DNA of 64,000 bases from Liopterus haemorrhoidalis (Eukaryota; Arthropoda; Insecta; Coleoptera; Dytiscidae), in assembly GCA_963971575.1 (NCBI GenBank), contig OZ020624.1, forward strand, positions 13,974,625 to 14,038,624, given 5' to 3'. Under the pieces are notes generated by a model. It saw only the letters and a list, made by a program, of their open reading frames with translations. It was not told the origin of the DNA and made no database searches. This document shows positions 43,064 to 53,791 of this stretch, piece by piece; within the stretch, counting starts at the first letter, position 1; every line of letters starts with the position of its first letter. The position numbers were made by a program, and so were the translations under genes.

Positions 43064-44347
43064 CATTCTACGTTGATCTGCCGTGAGAGACGGACGTGCT
43101 TCTAGCTCGCTCCGATTAAAAACGACAGTTCGGGCGTAAATTACGACAGAGGTGTGAATGAAAGTGTTTTATTTAAACCAGAAAGTGGCTACAAACATTT
43201 TAGTGGTGAACCGGAGTGCTACACTCCCTGTTTAAGGGTGAAACAGGGTGCGAAAGAGTCCCGTGAGGTGTGTATCTTTTCGGTGCCGATTGTAGTGCCA
43301 GAGGTCTCGCTGACTGTGTCAACACCTGCCGGAGGGGCTTAGGATTTCTGCTGAAGTACCGCTGATCATCTGTGCACAAGGGGTAAGTAGTATTTACACA
43401 CTGCAAACCCCTTTTATTCAGTGATATTGTGTATTTTTTGAAAATTTTCTAAGTCCATTAAACCGGTTCTGACAGCAGTTAGCAGGCTTACTATCGCCGT
43501 CAATAAATTCAAGGCCAGCGACTTAGCTCCGAGCGAGCGAAGGTCGCACTGGTTGGTGTCGGCACGTGGCAAACTGGCACTTAGAAAAGTTTTTCACAAA
43601 AGGGACTAGTTTTTACATTTGCATAAGCGGGCACCATATTCCGAGGCCCACAGGGCTTCAACTCCTGGGAGACTCACAAAGTTCTTCCCCCTCCAAATCC
43701 CCCCCCCCAAATTTGGTCTTTTCCCCACCCTACATAAGCTTCGTCTTGGCAAGGGGAGGCCATATTAACAAATCTAATTAATTGCACAACCCCCATCAAA
43801 TCAGTAAAACCGTTTTAAAATCTCCCCTCTCCCCTCTGAAATCTTTGGACTACCCCTCACCTGCCAAAAGTTGCATTTTGGCAAGGGGCATCCGAAATCA
43901 TAACAAAAATCAATTTCCCACTGTCCGTCTAGGAGATACAGGCCTTCCAATATTACCCCCCCCCCCCTCCTTACTTTTTTTAGTCTGCCCCTCACCCGCC
44001 AAAAGTTGCGCCTTGGCAAGGTGAGTCCGCACACAACCCTCATTTTCTACCCCCCCCCCCCCCTTGTAAATTTTTTGGTTACCCCTCACCAGCCAAAAGT
44101 TTTGCCTGGACAGGGTGAGTCCATCCATTGACAAAATATTCTTCCCCCCCTCCAAGGAAAATTTTTACTACCCCTCTCCCGCCAAAAGCCACATTCTGGC
44201 TAGGAGAGCCTACTCTTACCCTTACGGTGCTCCCCCTCCCTCATCTAGAGTTTTTCTTCTAAGGAAACTCTACCTCCCCTCAGACAGGATCTCGAGGGGA
44301 GCTCTATCACTAACCCGCTTATGAAATAAAACAGTCCTGAGAGTGGG
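43064..44347 (+). promoter_or_regulatory. E7 5' UTR with C-tracts and five hairpin modules
   Basis: No gene. Five copies of the hairpin module at about 43722-43760, 43853-43890, 43988-44026, 44082-44119 and 44171-44208, alternating with C-runs (longest about 44050-44063). Outer arms vary in pairs: CTCACC/GGTGAG in the third and fourth copies, CTCTCC/GGAGAG in the fifth. The core GCCAAAAG is constant in four of five. On the opposite strand the C-runs are G-runs and could form quadruplexes. Role unknown; position suggests control of ORF1 translation or RNA packaging. Confidence 0.65.
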
Positions 44348-44684
44348 ATGGACAGCTCGACCCAAACACCCAGGGTCGCCAAGACGGCTCGCGTTAACGA
44401 CAGGAGAGGTCCTGTGACCGCAACATCTGCGCCTAAAGCAAGCCAAGAGCTACCGGACGACTGCGATGATCCCGAGAAGATCTTCAGCCCGAGGGCATCA
44501 ATTGGGAGAAGTCCTCCAAGCGAGGCGAGGAACAGGGCGGTTGAACAGTCAATCAGCTCCTCGACCCGGACAGTGACCCGGGCGAAACCAGCGTCACCGG
44601 AGAAGATCACGAGGGAGAAAGGAGAGCTACCGCTCAGACCGCCAACACCGGAGTTCAAGGACGAAATATCAACGATTGTGGCTA

Positions 44685-44688
44685 AGCT
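44685..44688 (+). repeat. AGCT target duplication, left (solo LTR)
   Basis: AGCT repeats at 46285-46288 on the other side of the solo LTR. Confidence 0.9.
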
Positions 44689-46284
44689 TGTTGCGGGACG
44701 GACTCAGCCAGGGGATCGAACCCTGCGTGAGAGGCCACTACTACCGGCCGCGGCTAGCGTTGCGGTGAGTCTGAACTATGCGCGTCCGTTCTAGATGCCC
44801 TGAAAGATAAAACTTGGTTCCCCAGGGTTTGAAAAATAATAGTCGGACAGTTTTAGGTTTATGGTTTTTATTAACAGAAGATAAATATATGTATAGCAGT
44901 AATAACAACAATGAAAATGAATAGTAATTAATATCTAACAATAAAAAAAGGAAAGGAAGAGAGAGAAGGAAAAAGACGGGTCTATGCGATGAGCGGCGTT
45001 CGTCGCTGGATAGTGTCGCTCGACACTGTGCTCACGGCAGCGATGAAGAGCCGAACAGCTCGAGTAGGCGGCGCCGTAGTTTCCGATTCTTCTTCGTTGT
45101 TCCTGGGGTAGTTGGAGTGATCGGTGAAGTGACCACTGAAGTAGGAGTGGTGACCGACAAGGGTGACAGCGGCACAAGCGGGCGAGCTGTTACCTTGAGC
45201 GGTGACGGTGTCGGCGGTGGGAAGCAGCGGGTCCTGGGGTCGTCTACCTCGTAGAGGGCCTTCCTCACTGTCTTCTTTAGGTCCTGGTAGGGCCTGGAGG
45301 CTTCACAAGCCCGTAGATTCCGCCGGTAGTTCCACGCAGCGGCGTGGAGACGGCGCGACTCGGTTCCTCTCTTCTTGGGGGCCAGCGTAAACGGCTGAAC
45401 TGCCGTGTGAGTGCTAGGCCTCGGTGTTGATGACGTCTGAGTCGTAGCGGTCTGTAGCGGCGCTACAGAGCGGGCGACGACGGAAATCGGCGTGGACGTT
45501 GGCTTCTTGGTGCGGCGTGGGGCCGTGCGTCCGTAACAGGGGGTACGAACGTGGCGGCGGCAGGCAAGACGACTACGGACGTAGAGCGGTGCCAACGTAG
45601 CGATAACGGGTGTAGACTTGAAGAGATGAGACGGTAGAAGATGTGCAGAAAACGGGCGTCGACGTGAAGCGAATATCGTGGAGAAAACGGGCGTTGACGT
45701 GAGGCGACAAACGTGAAGAAAAGATCGTGGATACGTATCGACGAGGTCCGCTAAACCGTCAGCGAACGGGGCACAGGCACGCCGAGGCGATCAGCGCACT
45801 GTGCATACGTATTACAAGTACAGATAACAATTACAAGCACCGCTAAGGGGTGTCAGCGTTACTTGCAAGAGTTATTGTAAAAATAAAACAAAACAAAGAA
45901 ATATATGAATAAAACAATAGTATGCAGCGTGCATAAATTCTTTTTATATTCTCGGTTAGACCGATCACTTCTTTCAACTCACTTGATAATTTTCTCGATG
46001 GTATATTCTGGTAGACTGTTTGCTGGTTGCTGATCTGATGGATACTGTCTCAATTCTCTCGCTGCTCGGGTTTTTATTCGGAGTTCGGTGTTTTACCCCC
46101 ACTCCGATCGGCTCTCCTATTGGCCGGGTTCGGTGACGGCTTAACTCGGATCCTGCGCTCTGATTGGCTCGGATTTTGGAGCGAGGAAATACCAGTCATA
46201 AACACTTAAGCTGCACGTGCAGGATTAGTGACGTCACGGAAAAAAACCTTTGTGTCAGGCACGTACGCAGACTGCCTGGCGACA
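44689..46284 (-). mobile_element. Solo LTR of the Gypsy family, minus strand
   Basis: 1,596 bp with TGT...ACA ends read on minus, same family as 25533-27176. 4-bp AGCT duplication and no internal region, the product of LTR-LTR recombination. More diverged from the two proviral LTRs than they are from each other, hence probably an older insertion. Confidence 0.9.
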
Positions 46285-47890
46285 AGCTCAAGAAGCAGGT
46301 GGGCATATTGTCGGCCGCCATCACGAGCAACACGAAGATTAATATCAAGGAGGCGGCTGCCAACATCAAGGCCATCACCAAAGTCTTCTGCGCCAAGTAT
46401 GACGCAAGACTGAAGCGTAAAGGGGCGGCAAAGGAGTCGTCCACGCAGACAGTTACGGTGGGCCGATCAGCTAGCACTCAGACCGGAAGTAGCGCCAACA
46501 AGGAAGAGGACGGGAAGGTTGAGAAAAAGGAGTGCAGAACGATTGGCACTCAGACTGGAGAAGCGGAGGCGGAGGCCCTAGCCAAGAAGGTAAAGGACGC
46601 AGTTGCTGGAGGCATGTTCGAGGAGCTGTCAGGGGTGTTGGATGAGGCCTGGCCGAAGGAGTGCTTCCAAGTAACGGAAGTGAGGCTCTCCGACCCCAGC
46701 CAGTTCCAAGAGAGGGGAAACTACGCTATTCTGATGAGATCAGAAGAGCTAGTTTCAAACGAGGGGGCCTGCAAACTGGTGGCGAGACACGCAGGGCTGG
46801 AGGAGCTTTTTCTTGGTAAGCAGCCTGATTTTCTCCTGGAGACCTCAAAAGTTTCCACGAGAAAGGGTACCAAGGAGGTGGTCTCAGCCGTGTACGTCCA
46901 CCCCATCCAGACAGCGGACGCGGCAAGCTTAGGTGGTGAAGATTGGCTTAGGCAGGTCTTCGATCATCTGAAGGAGCTGCGGAAGATGTCTGAGGGACAT
47001 CAGATCGAGGAGCTACGGCTGTTAACCAGCAAAGGCCAGGAAGCGAAAGTGAGGAGACTCTGCGAGGCAGCATTCTCCGGATCCAAGCTGGCGAAAATTA
47101 TAATTTTAGCCAGTCAAAAGACAGAGAGGGCTAGGCAGCCACAGAAGCCGAGCCTGGGATCGGTAACGATCAAGGCCGGAGGGAAGACCTACGCGGACCT
47201 GTTGAAGTCCATGAAGGAGAATGTGGACGTGGGGAAGCTCGGCATCTCGGTACGGAGGATCTTGAAGACCGAGAACGGCGATCTCCAAGTGAGAGTGGAA
47301 GGGGGAGAAGCCAAGGCCGAGACTTTGAAGAAAGAGCTTGTCAACAGGTTTGAGGACTGGGAGATCTCCCGAGGGACGCAAAGGAAGTCCGCGATCTTTG
47401 TCACTGGGATAGATGTCGAAGAGCGACATATGTGCGGACGTCGCCAAGGAAGCCGGGCTGCTCACTCGATCGCAGGAAGTAGTTGTGAAAGCGGTCAGGA
47501 CTGGGCGGTACGGCGAACTCACGGCGACAATCGAGCTCCCGAGAACCTCAGCTGCTGCGCTAGCCGAGAGGAAATATATCAGGGTCGGTTGGGTCCGATG
47601 CGTAGTCAGGGAGATAGTGAACGTGACCAGGTGCTTCAACTGCCTGGAACACGGGCATATGGCCAGGGAGTGTAAGGCGGAGAAGAGCAGGAGGGACGAG
47701 TGTCTCAACTGTGGACAGAAGGGACACAAGGCCAAGGACTGCAAGAACGGTCAGTTCAGCACCATCTGTAGGCATGAGGGACATCGGGCGGATCAGATCA
47801 GGTGCCCCTACTTCCGTAAGGAAATAGACAAGATAAGAAGCCTGCGCATGCAGAACTTCGCCAGGAGAGGACCGACCGCCAGACTTAGAG

Positions 47891-50833
47891 ATGAGCCTTA
47901 GTATGCTCCAGACGAACCTGGGCAGAGGTAGGGCAGCAAACGACCTGGCATACGCGTATGCTAAGGAAGTGGGCGTCGACCTACTGTTGGTTGCAGAACC
48001 CAACCGAGCCCTGACAAGGAAGGACCCGTGGATAGTCGACAAGATCGGGGATGTGGCGGTGCTACCGATGGCAGGACGGCTGCAGGCGTCCAGGATTGAG
48101 ACAGGGGCAGGACATCTCTGCATTGGCCTGCGCACCTACGACCTCCATGTGGTATATTTATCTCCGAATATATCCCTGGAGGATTACCAGCGTAGAGTTG
48201 AGGTCATCATGAATCACGTTAGGACCAATGGCAGAGAGGCAGTTCTAGCAGGGGACATTAATGCCAAATCGCCGATGTGGGGTTCTCCGGTGACAGACGC
48301 GAGAGGAGAAGTTTGGACTGAATGGGCTGCCGCGCTACATTTGGTGGGTCACAATTGTGGAGGAATTCCTACGTTCGTGAGAGGAACGAGCCGTTCCTTC
48401 ATAGACGTGACCTTTACAACCCAAGGACTAGCAAGGAGTGTGTCAAACTGGAGAGTCCTAGAACTGGAGAATCTCACCTTGCACCGCTACATCCGCTACG
48501 AGGTGGTAGACGGACCAGGGGCCAGGCGACAGAACGATCCGAAAAGGAGAATAGCGGATTGGAGTGTGTTCAAGTCCTCACTGGCGCTGATAGTGAACTC
48601 AATGACTGAAGAGCGGAGGAGTTCACACACCGAGGGCGCCGAGGCATTAGCGGAGGCTTACAGAGCCAGTGTTACTCTGGCACCGAACAGCCGTAAGCTT
48701 ATGCCATACTGGTGGGACGAGAACATCAGCCAACTCAGAGCCCTGAGTACGAGAGCGAGGAGGATACTCACGAGAGCACGAGCACGCCGGAATGAAGTTG
48801 ATCTAGGGCAGCTGGAGCGAGAGTACAAAATCTCGCGCAGATCACTCAAGAAGGCGATCGTGGAGGCAAAGAGAAGGCACTGGCGCGAGCTCTTACTGAG
48901 AGTGGACGAGGACGTATGGGGTACTGCCTACCAAGTGGTGGTGAGGGGGTTGACAAATTTAAGGCCTCTTGATTTGACCGAGGACAGAAAACTCGAAATC
49001 TTGAGCCACCTGTTCCCGCAGAGGATAGAGGAACGGGCGAACCCCCCCGAGGTAACGGAAGCAACAGTACCTTTTACGATGGAAGAGCTCGAGACTGCGG
49101 TAAAGAGCAGAAAGAACAAGAAGGCTCCCGGTCCGGACGGATTACCCACGGAAGCAATTAAGATTGCTCTGGAGGAACAAGGAGAATGGCTGTTGGGAAT
49201 CTTCAACGAGCTACTGCACAAGCTCGAGTTCCCGGCGGCCTGGAAGACAGCATCGACGGTCCTGATTAAGAAGACAGGGAAGAACCCCGACGAGCCTGGG
49301 TCGTATCGGCCCATATGCCTTTTGAACTCACTTTCTAAGGTGTATGAAGCCCTTCTTCAGAAAAGGCTGGAAGAGGAAATCGAAGGAAGGGTGCTTCTGA
49401 GTCCCAGGCAGTTCGGATTTCGTCGGAACAGGTCGACGATTCAGGCTCTCAGGGAGGTGTACGACACCCCTCTGAACAGCACAGCCAAATGGCATGTCCT
49501 GGTCACTTTGGACGTAAGGAATGCTTTCAACACGGCTAGCTGGGCGCTCATTCTCGAGGACCTCAGGAAGATGGAGATACCGCACTATCTGCAGGCTATT
49601 CTGGCGGACTACCTCTGCGATAGGTACGTCCGAACATCGAAGAGTAAGGACGCCAGAGTACTCAGGGCAACGGCAGGAGTCCCGCAGGGTTCAGTCCTTG
49701 GACCTACGCTATGGAACATCCTGTACAACGATGTGCTCAATCTCCAGCTACTGGGCGACTCGAAGTGCATCGGATTTGCTGACGACCTGGCACTGATCAC
49801 GAAGGCGAGGAATGAGGAAGAGTTGAAGTATTGCGTCAACGTCAACCTCTGGAGGATCAGTGCATGGATGGACGCGCACAAACTTCAGTTAGCCCCCGAA
49901 AAAACGGAGGCTGTGATACTGAAGGGGAAGCGCAAGAGGGATGGCGTTAACTTCAAATTGGCGGGCCGAACTATTACTCCTAAGCCTCACATCAGATACC
50001 TCGGGGTGACATTCGGTACAAACGGTTCGTTCGCGGAGCACGTGAGGTGCTCTGCGGCTAAGGCCGAGGAGAGAGCTGGCAGCCTTAAAAGACTGATGCC
50101 AAACGTGGGAGGCCCTAACTGGGCCAAGCGGAGAGTGCTAGTAGGGACAGTGCACTCCATTCTCCTATACGGAGCTCCGATATGGAGTGCCTTTCTTCAG
50201 TATGAAAAGCACTGCAACATACTGGTAAGGTCCCAACGCAAGGCCCTTTTAGGGGTGGCATCGGCCTACCGAACCGTTTCCACCGTCGCCCTACAGGTGG
50301 TAACCGGTGTACTTCCGATTAAGCTCCAGGCGATGGAGAGAACGGAAGTATACGAGGAAGGCGGGGGAAAGGAAGTTCGTCACGCGGCTAGAGCTCGTTC
50401 GATCCAGAGGTGGCAGGACGAGTGGCAGCGTAATACCGAAAAGGGGCAGTGGACAAAAAGGATTATTCCGAACATCCAGGAATGGCTGGCCTGTAAGCAT
50501 AGGGTCATTGACTACTATGTTACACAGGCTCTCACAGCACACGGATCCTTTAGAGTGTTCACCAAGCGGATCGGTAAGGAGCAAGAGGACACATGCGTAT
50601 ACTGCGGAGCCGTGGACACTGCAGAACATACGCTTTTCGCATGCGGAAGATGGGACGGAGAAAGGACAAGAGCGGCGGCTACCGTCGACGAGTTCCTGAC
50701 ACCGGACAATCTCCTGCAGGTGATGGTGAAGTCCAGGGAGAACTAGGAGTCAGTGAGGCGGATGATGACTGACATCCTGAAAGTCAAGGAAGCAGACGAA
50801 AGAGAGCGTCAGGGTCGAGTCGAAGTGACCTAG
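47891..50833 (+). pseudogene. E7 ORF2: AP endonuclease and reverse transcriptase, one late stop
   Basis: About 980 codons, open for 951 before a TAG at 50744-50746 that replaces a Trp (EN-stop-ESV; E3 has ENWELV). The frame then continues to TAG at 50831. Endonuclease: LQTNLGRGRAAND, LLLVAEPNRAL, GDINAKSPMWGSPVTDARGE, SFIDVTFT. RT: YRPICLLNSLSKVYEA, RQFGFRRNRSTIQAL, catalytic TLDVRNAFNTASW, GVPQGSVLGPTLWNILYND, FADDLALI, RYLGVTF. Cys/His: CVYCGAVDTAEHTLFAC. All catalytic motifs are intact and the stop removes only ~29 residues, so the enzyme may still work. R1 clade, no RNase H; nearest known analogues are the SART/TRAS telomere elements of insects. Confidence 0.9.
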
Positions 50834-52010
50834 CCGGGCAGTGCAAGCTCGTTGTCTAATCTCCAGATGAATAGCCTGAGTGAGCGACGTGGCAGCTCAA
50901 AGGTCGGGTTATAGACACCCGCATCCGCAGAGCAGGGGTAAACTTCTAGTCACCTGGCGAGGCCTCGGGGGTCCGTGTTTAAAACCACGGGAGCCGCCGA
51001 CGGGAACGCCTTGTATTCGGACCGGTTCACCTCATAAACAGGTCAAGGTCTGAAACACGAGACAGGCGCCCTAAGCCCGGCGCCCTCTCTTGGCGCTTTG
51101 GAGGAGAAAGGGCGACGGGGTAGAGAGACCTGGGAGTCCAGACTCAAGAAGAAAGACCAACAAGACTCTGAGCAGATAGAAAGAGAGTGACAGGTTTCGA
51201 GTCGAAGAGACCTAACTGGACAGGGCAGGCACGTTGCCCTCTCTCTGGAGGGATCGCATGTTTCGGAAGAATGGCAGCTCAAAGATCGGGCTATAGACAC
51301 CCGCATTTGGAGAGCAGGGGTAAACTTCTAGTCACCTGGCGAGGCCTCGGGGGTCCGTGTTTAAAACCACGGGAGCCGCCGACGGGAACGCCTTGTATTC
51401 GGACCGGCGCACGTCATAAACAGGTCAAGGTTCGAAACGCAAGACAGACGCCCTGCGCCCTCTGTCTTCTCGTTGCGGTTCTGAGGGGAGGCGGCGGCAG
51501 AGCCTGGTTCGTGAGTCCTGTGTGTCCAGACTCAAGAAGAACGATCATCAAGACCCTTCAGACCGATGACGAGCAGAAGGAGGAGACAGGAACGGAGGAA
51601 CAGGGAGACTAGTCGGAGTCTTAGGCCGCGGGATCGCACACGGAACCGCTTGCGGATGGTAAAGGCAGCTCAAAGGTCGGGTTATAGACACCCGCATCCG
51701 GAGAGTGTGGGTATGCCACGTAGTCACCTAGCGACGCCCCGGGGGAGATCCGTGCGTAAAACCACGCGAGTTTTCGTCGGGGACGCTTTGTATTCGGACT
51801 GGATAACCTGGTAACCAGGTCAAGTCCGAAAACACGAGACGGACGCCTACTGCTGGATACCTGAAGTGGGCGAATGCCGTGGGTGAGCTGGTGGGGGGAT
51901 TTGACAGACTTAGCAACCTGACTCTAGGACGACCACCGGAAGAAAGACACGGAAGAAACAGGAGGAGGAAGCAGACGAGAAAAAGGAAGAACCAGGAAGA
52001 ACTAGCCACT
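50760..52010 (+). repeat. E7 3' UTR: three tandem repeats of about 385 bp
   Basis: The block GGCAGCTCAAAG...TTATAGACACCCGCAT starts at 50891, 51273 and 51664 (spacing 382 and 391). The unit also includes a degenerate copy of the ORF2 3' end (GAAAGAGAG-type and GAGTCGAAG blocks), so it arose by duplication across the ORF2 stop. Homologous sequence forms the 5' ends of E2 and E5. No gene. The rest of the 3' UTR (52011-52144) carries the terminal block shared with the short units. Confidence 0.8.
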
Positions 52011-52160
52011 CCGTCATGATGAATAGTCCACTACGACAGTCCCATGACGGAGAGGAGGCAAGCAGGGTTTTTAGTCGGTATGCCACCTGTGGAGACTCCG
52101 ACACTACCTGGAATGATGGTGTCTATAAAAGATTTTCCCTGGATAAAAAAAAAAAAAAAA

Positions 52161-52173
52161 GTTAGGTTAGGTT
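52161..52173 (+). repeat. Minimal TTAGG spacer (array 10)
   Basis: Only GTTAGGTTAGGTT separates the E7 poly(A) from U7. Confidence 0.85.
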
Positions 52174-53667
52174 CACTTTGAGTTTAGCAGTCATCAGATG
52201 AGGACGTGATTATATCGCTCCTACTCTTTTGCCTGTTACAGCTACGAAAACCAGTATTTTTCTTTGAGATCTTGATAGTGTGCGTAAAATTAGTTTCCGG
52301 ATTTTTTAGTGACGAGATGTTTTGTGTGTGCGACACCTTTAACCCTATTCTAAGGGCTGCCAGTGTACAACAGTGTTAGCAGTTGTAGCAGAGATAGGAA
52401 GCTGCCAGGAGGGTCGCCGAGGCGCTGATCCGCAGCGGTCTGACGTCGCGCGGGCCTGTGGGATTCCTACAGCCCTACAGCCCTAGCCGTTGAACCCCTA
52501 CAGCAGGAAGTGTGTGCACTGAAGTGGTGTTCGGTGAGATTTTTTTGCAAATTATTCTAAGTGCATAAACCAGTTGGTGCGGTGTTACATACGGTCTATC
52601 CAGGCCGGTAAAATTTTCAAGGCCATCTAGAACTGCGGCACGTGCCAACCTTGAGGCACTTATAATATTTTTTGATAAAACTTTTGTGGAAAAATTGTCA
52701 AGGATATGGTTGAGCTGCACAAACTGACGGAAATGCACGTTAACACCAAGGTGGAGATAAAAGGGGCAGCCAAAAAGCTCACCTGGAGAATCCAGGACTT
52801 CCAGGACCAATTTATGGACCTGGAAAAGGAAATATCCAGCGCGAAAACGAGGAAGGTCGAGAAACCGTCGAAGGAAATGGCGACGAAAACTCTTCCGGTT
52901 AGTCCCTATCTTTGATCATTATATTACAATATTTAATTGAAATTTAATTCCTGTTTTCCTATTTTCTGTATTCTTCAAGTACATATTATTGTCAATGAAT
53001 TTCTGCAATTTCACCATCCTTGGAGATGATTGATGTACAGTCTGTTATAGTTACGATTAAGTAACATAGGTAAATTTCTTTATTTATTGTATTAGATTGT
53101 TTTTCTATTATAATGTTACTGTTATAGCACCTGAAGAAGCCAACAATGTTGTTGGCAAAACGTTGTGTTGTTTAATAAACGCTTCTTGTCCAAAAAGCTG
53201 AATGAAATTATTTCCTATTTCTACCTATATTCAAAATTGGACGTTAAATTACTAACCTACTATTTTTTATTTCTTTATCAATATTTTTTGAGGTTTTTTT
53301 ATGAGGTATACATACATACTACAAATTTAATTTGGATTTATCTTTTCGTTAGCAAATTCGCGGCGTATGTCTTGGAGAAGTTATGTACGCATTTCATAGG
53401 CAAATATTTTCTAGTCTATACATTTTTGAAATTTTTTATTCCTTAATCAATATTTTTTGAGGTTTTTTTATGAGGTATACGTGTTCTTTTAAACAAAATA
53501 ATTTATTTTGTACTTATATTTTCGTTAGGAAATTTGCGCCGTATGTCTTGGAAAAGTAAACATGGTTTTTAGTCGGTAGGCCCTCTCGGGAGAATCTGAA
53601 ACTACTGATTGCGGAGTCCTCTCCTATATAATGGTGCTTATTAAAAGTTTCCCATGTTTAAAAAAAA
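52174..53667 (+). mobile_element. U7: short chimeric unit
   Basis: Same architecture as U3, junction at about 52689. Has the ATKT variant of U6/U8. A small rearrangement near 53310 (CATACATACTACAAATTT) replaces the usual CATACTCTTTTAAAC block. Confidence 0.85.
52706..52915 (+). CDS. U7 mini-ORF, 69 aa
   Basis: Identical in layout to U6, including ATKT. Confidence 0.4.
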   Translation: MVELHKLTEMHVNTKVEIKGAAKKLTWRIQDFQDQFMDLEKEISSAKTRKVEKPSKEMATKTLPVSPYL

Positions 53668-53791
53668 GGTTAGGTTAGGTTAGGTTAGGTTAGGTTAGGT
53701 TAGGTTAGGTAAAGTTAGGTTAGGTTAGGTTAGGTTTGGTTAGGTTAGGTTATGTTATGTTAGGTTAGGTTAGGTTAAGTTAGGTTAGGTT
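53668..53791 (+). repeat. (TTAGG)n array 11
   Basis: TTAGG with AAAGTTAGG, TTTGG and TTATG variants, ending AAGTTAGGTTAGGTT. Confidence 0.9.

Larger units (their letters stand above)
44348..47901 (+). pseudogene. E7 ORF1: gag-like protein, interrupted by a solo LTR and a frameshift
   Basis: Coding parts 44348-44688 and 46289-47901. ATG at 44348. Landmarks in order: SSTQT at the very N-terminus, IFSPRASIGRSPP, NTKINIKEAAANI just after the solo LTR, then three more TQT motifs (SSTQTVTV, ASTQTGSS, IGTQTGEA), a central gag-like domain with YADLLKSMKENVD, and zinc knuckles CFNCLEHGHMAREC and CLNCGQKGHKAKDC. The third knuckle has lost its first Cys (STICRHEGHRADQIRC). A one-base shift near 47410 breaks the frame before the knuckles. 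The frame is identical on both sides of the solo LTR once the 1,600 inserted bases are set aside. Ends TAG, overlapping the ORF2 start. Confidence 0.8.
43064..52160 (+). mobile_element. E7: R1-clade telomere-repeat retrotransposon, near-complete
   Basis: Native length about 7.5 kb after removing the solo LTR. 5' UTR 43064-44347, ORF1 44348-47901, ORF2 47891-50833, long 3' UTR with ~385-bp tandem repeats, then poly(A) to 52160. Damage: one solo LTR and one frameshift in ORF1, one stop near the end of ORF2. It is the most complete family member here and the best candidate source of the machinery that moved the short units. The 5' end starts CATTCTACG after GGTT. Confidence 0.85.

Noticed and set aside
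48322..48609. Second frame over the E7 endonuclease, also present in U9
   Set aside because: Conserved only because U9 is a near-identical copy; it is an alternate frame of ORF2.
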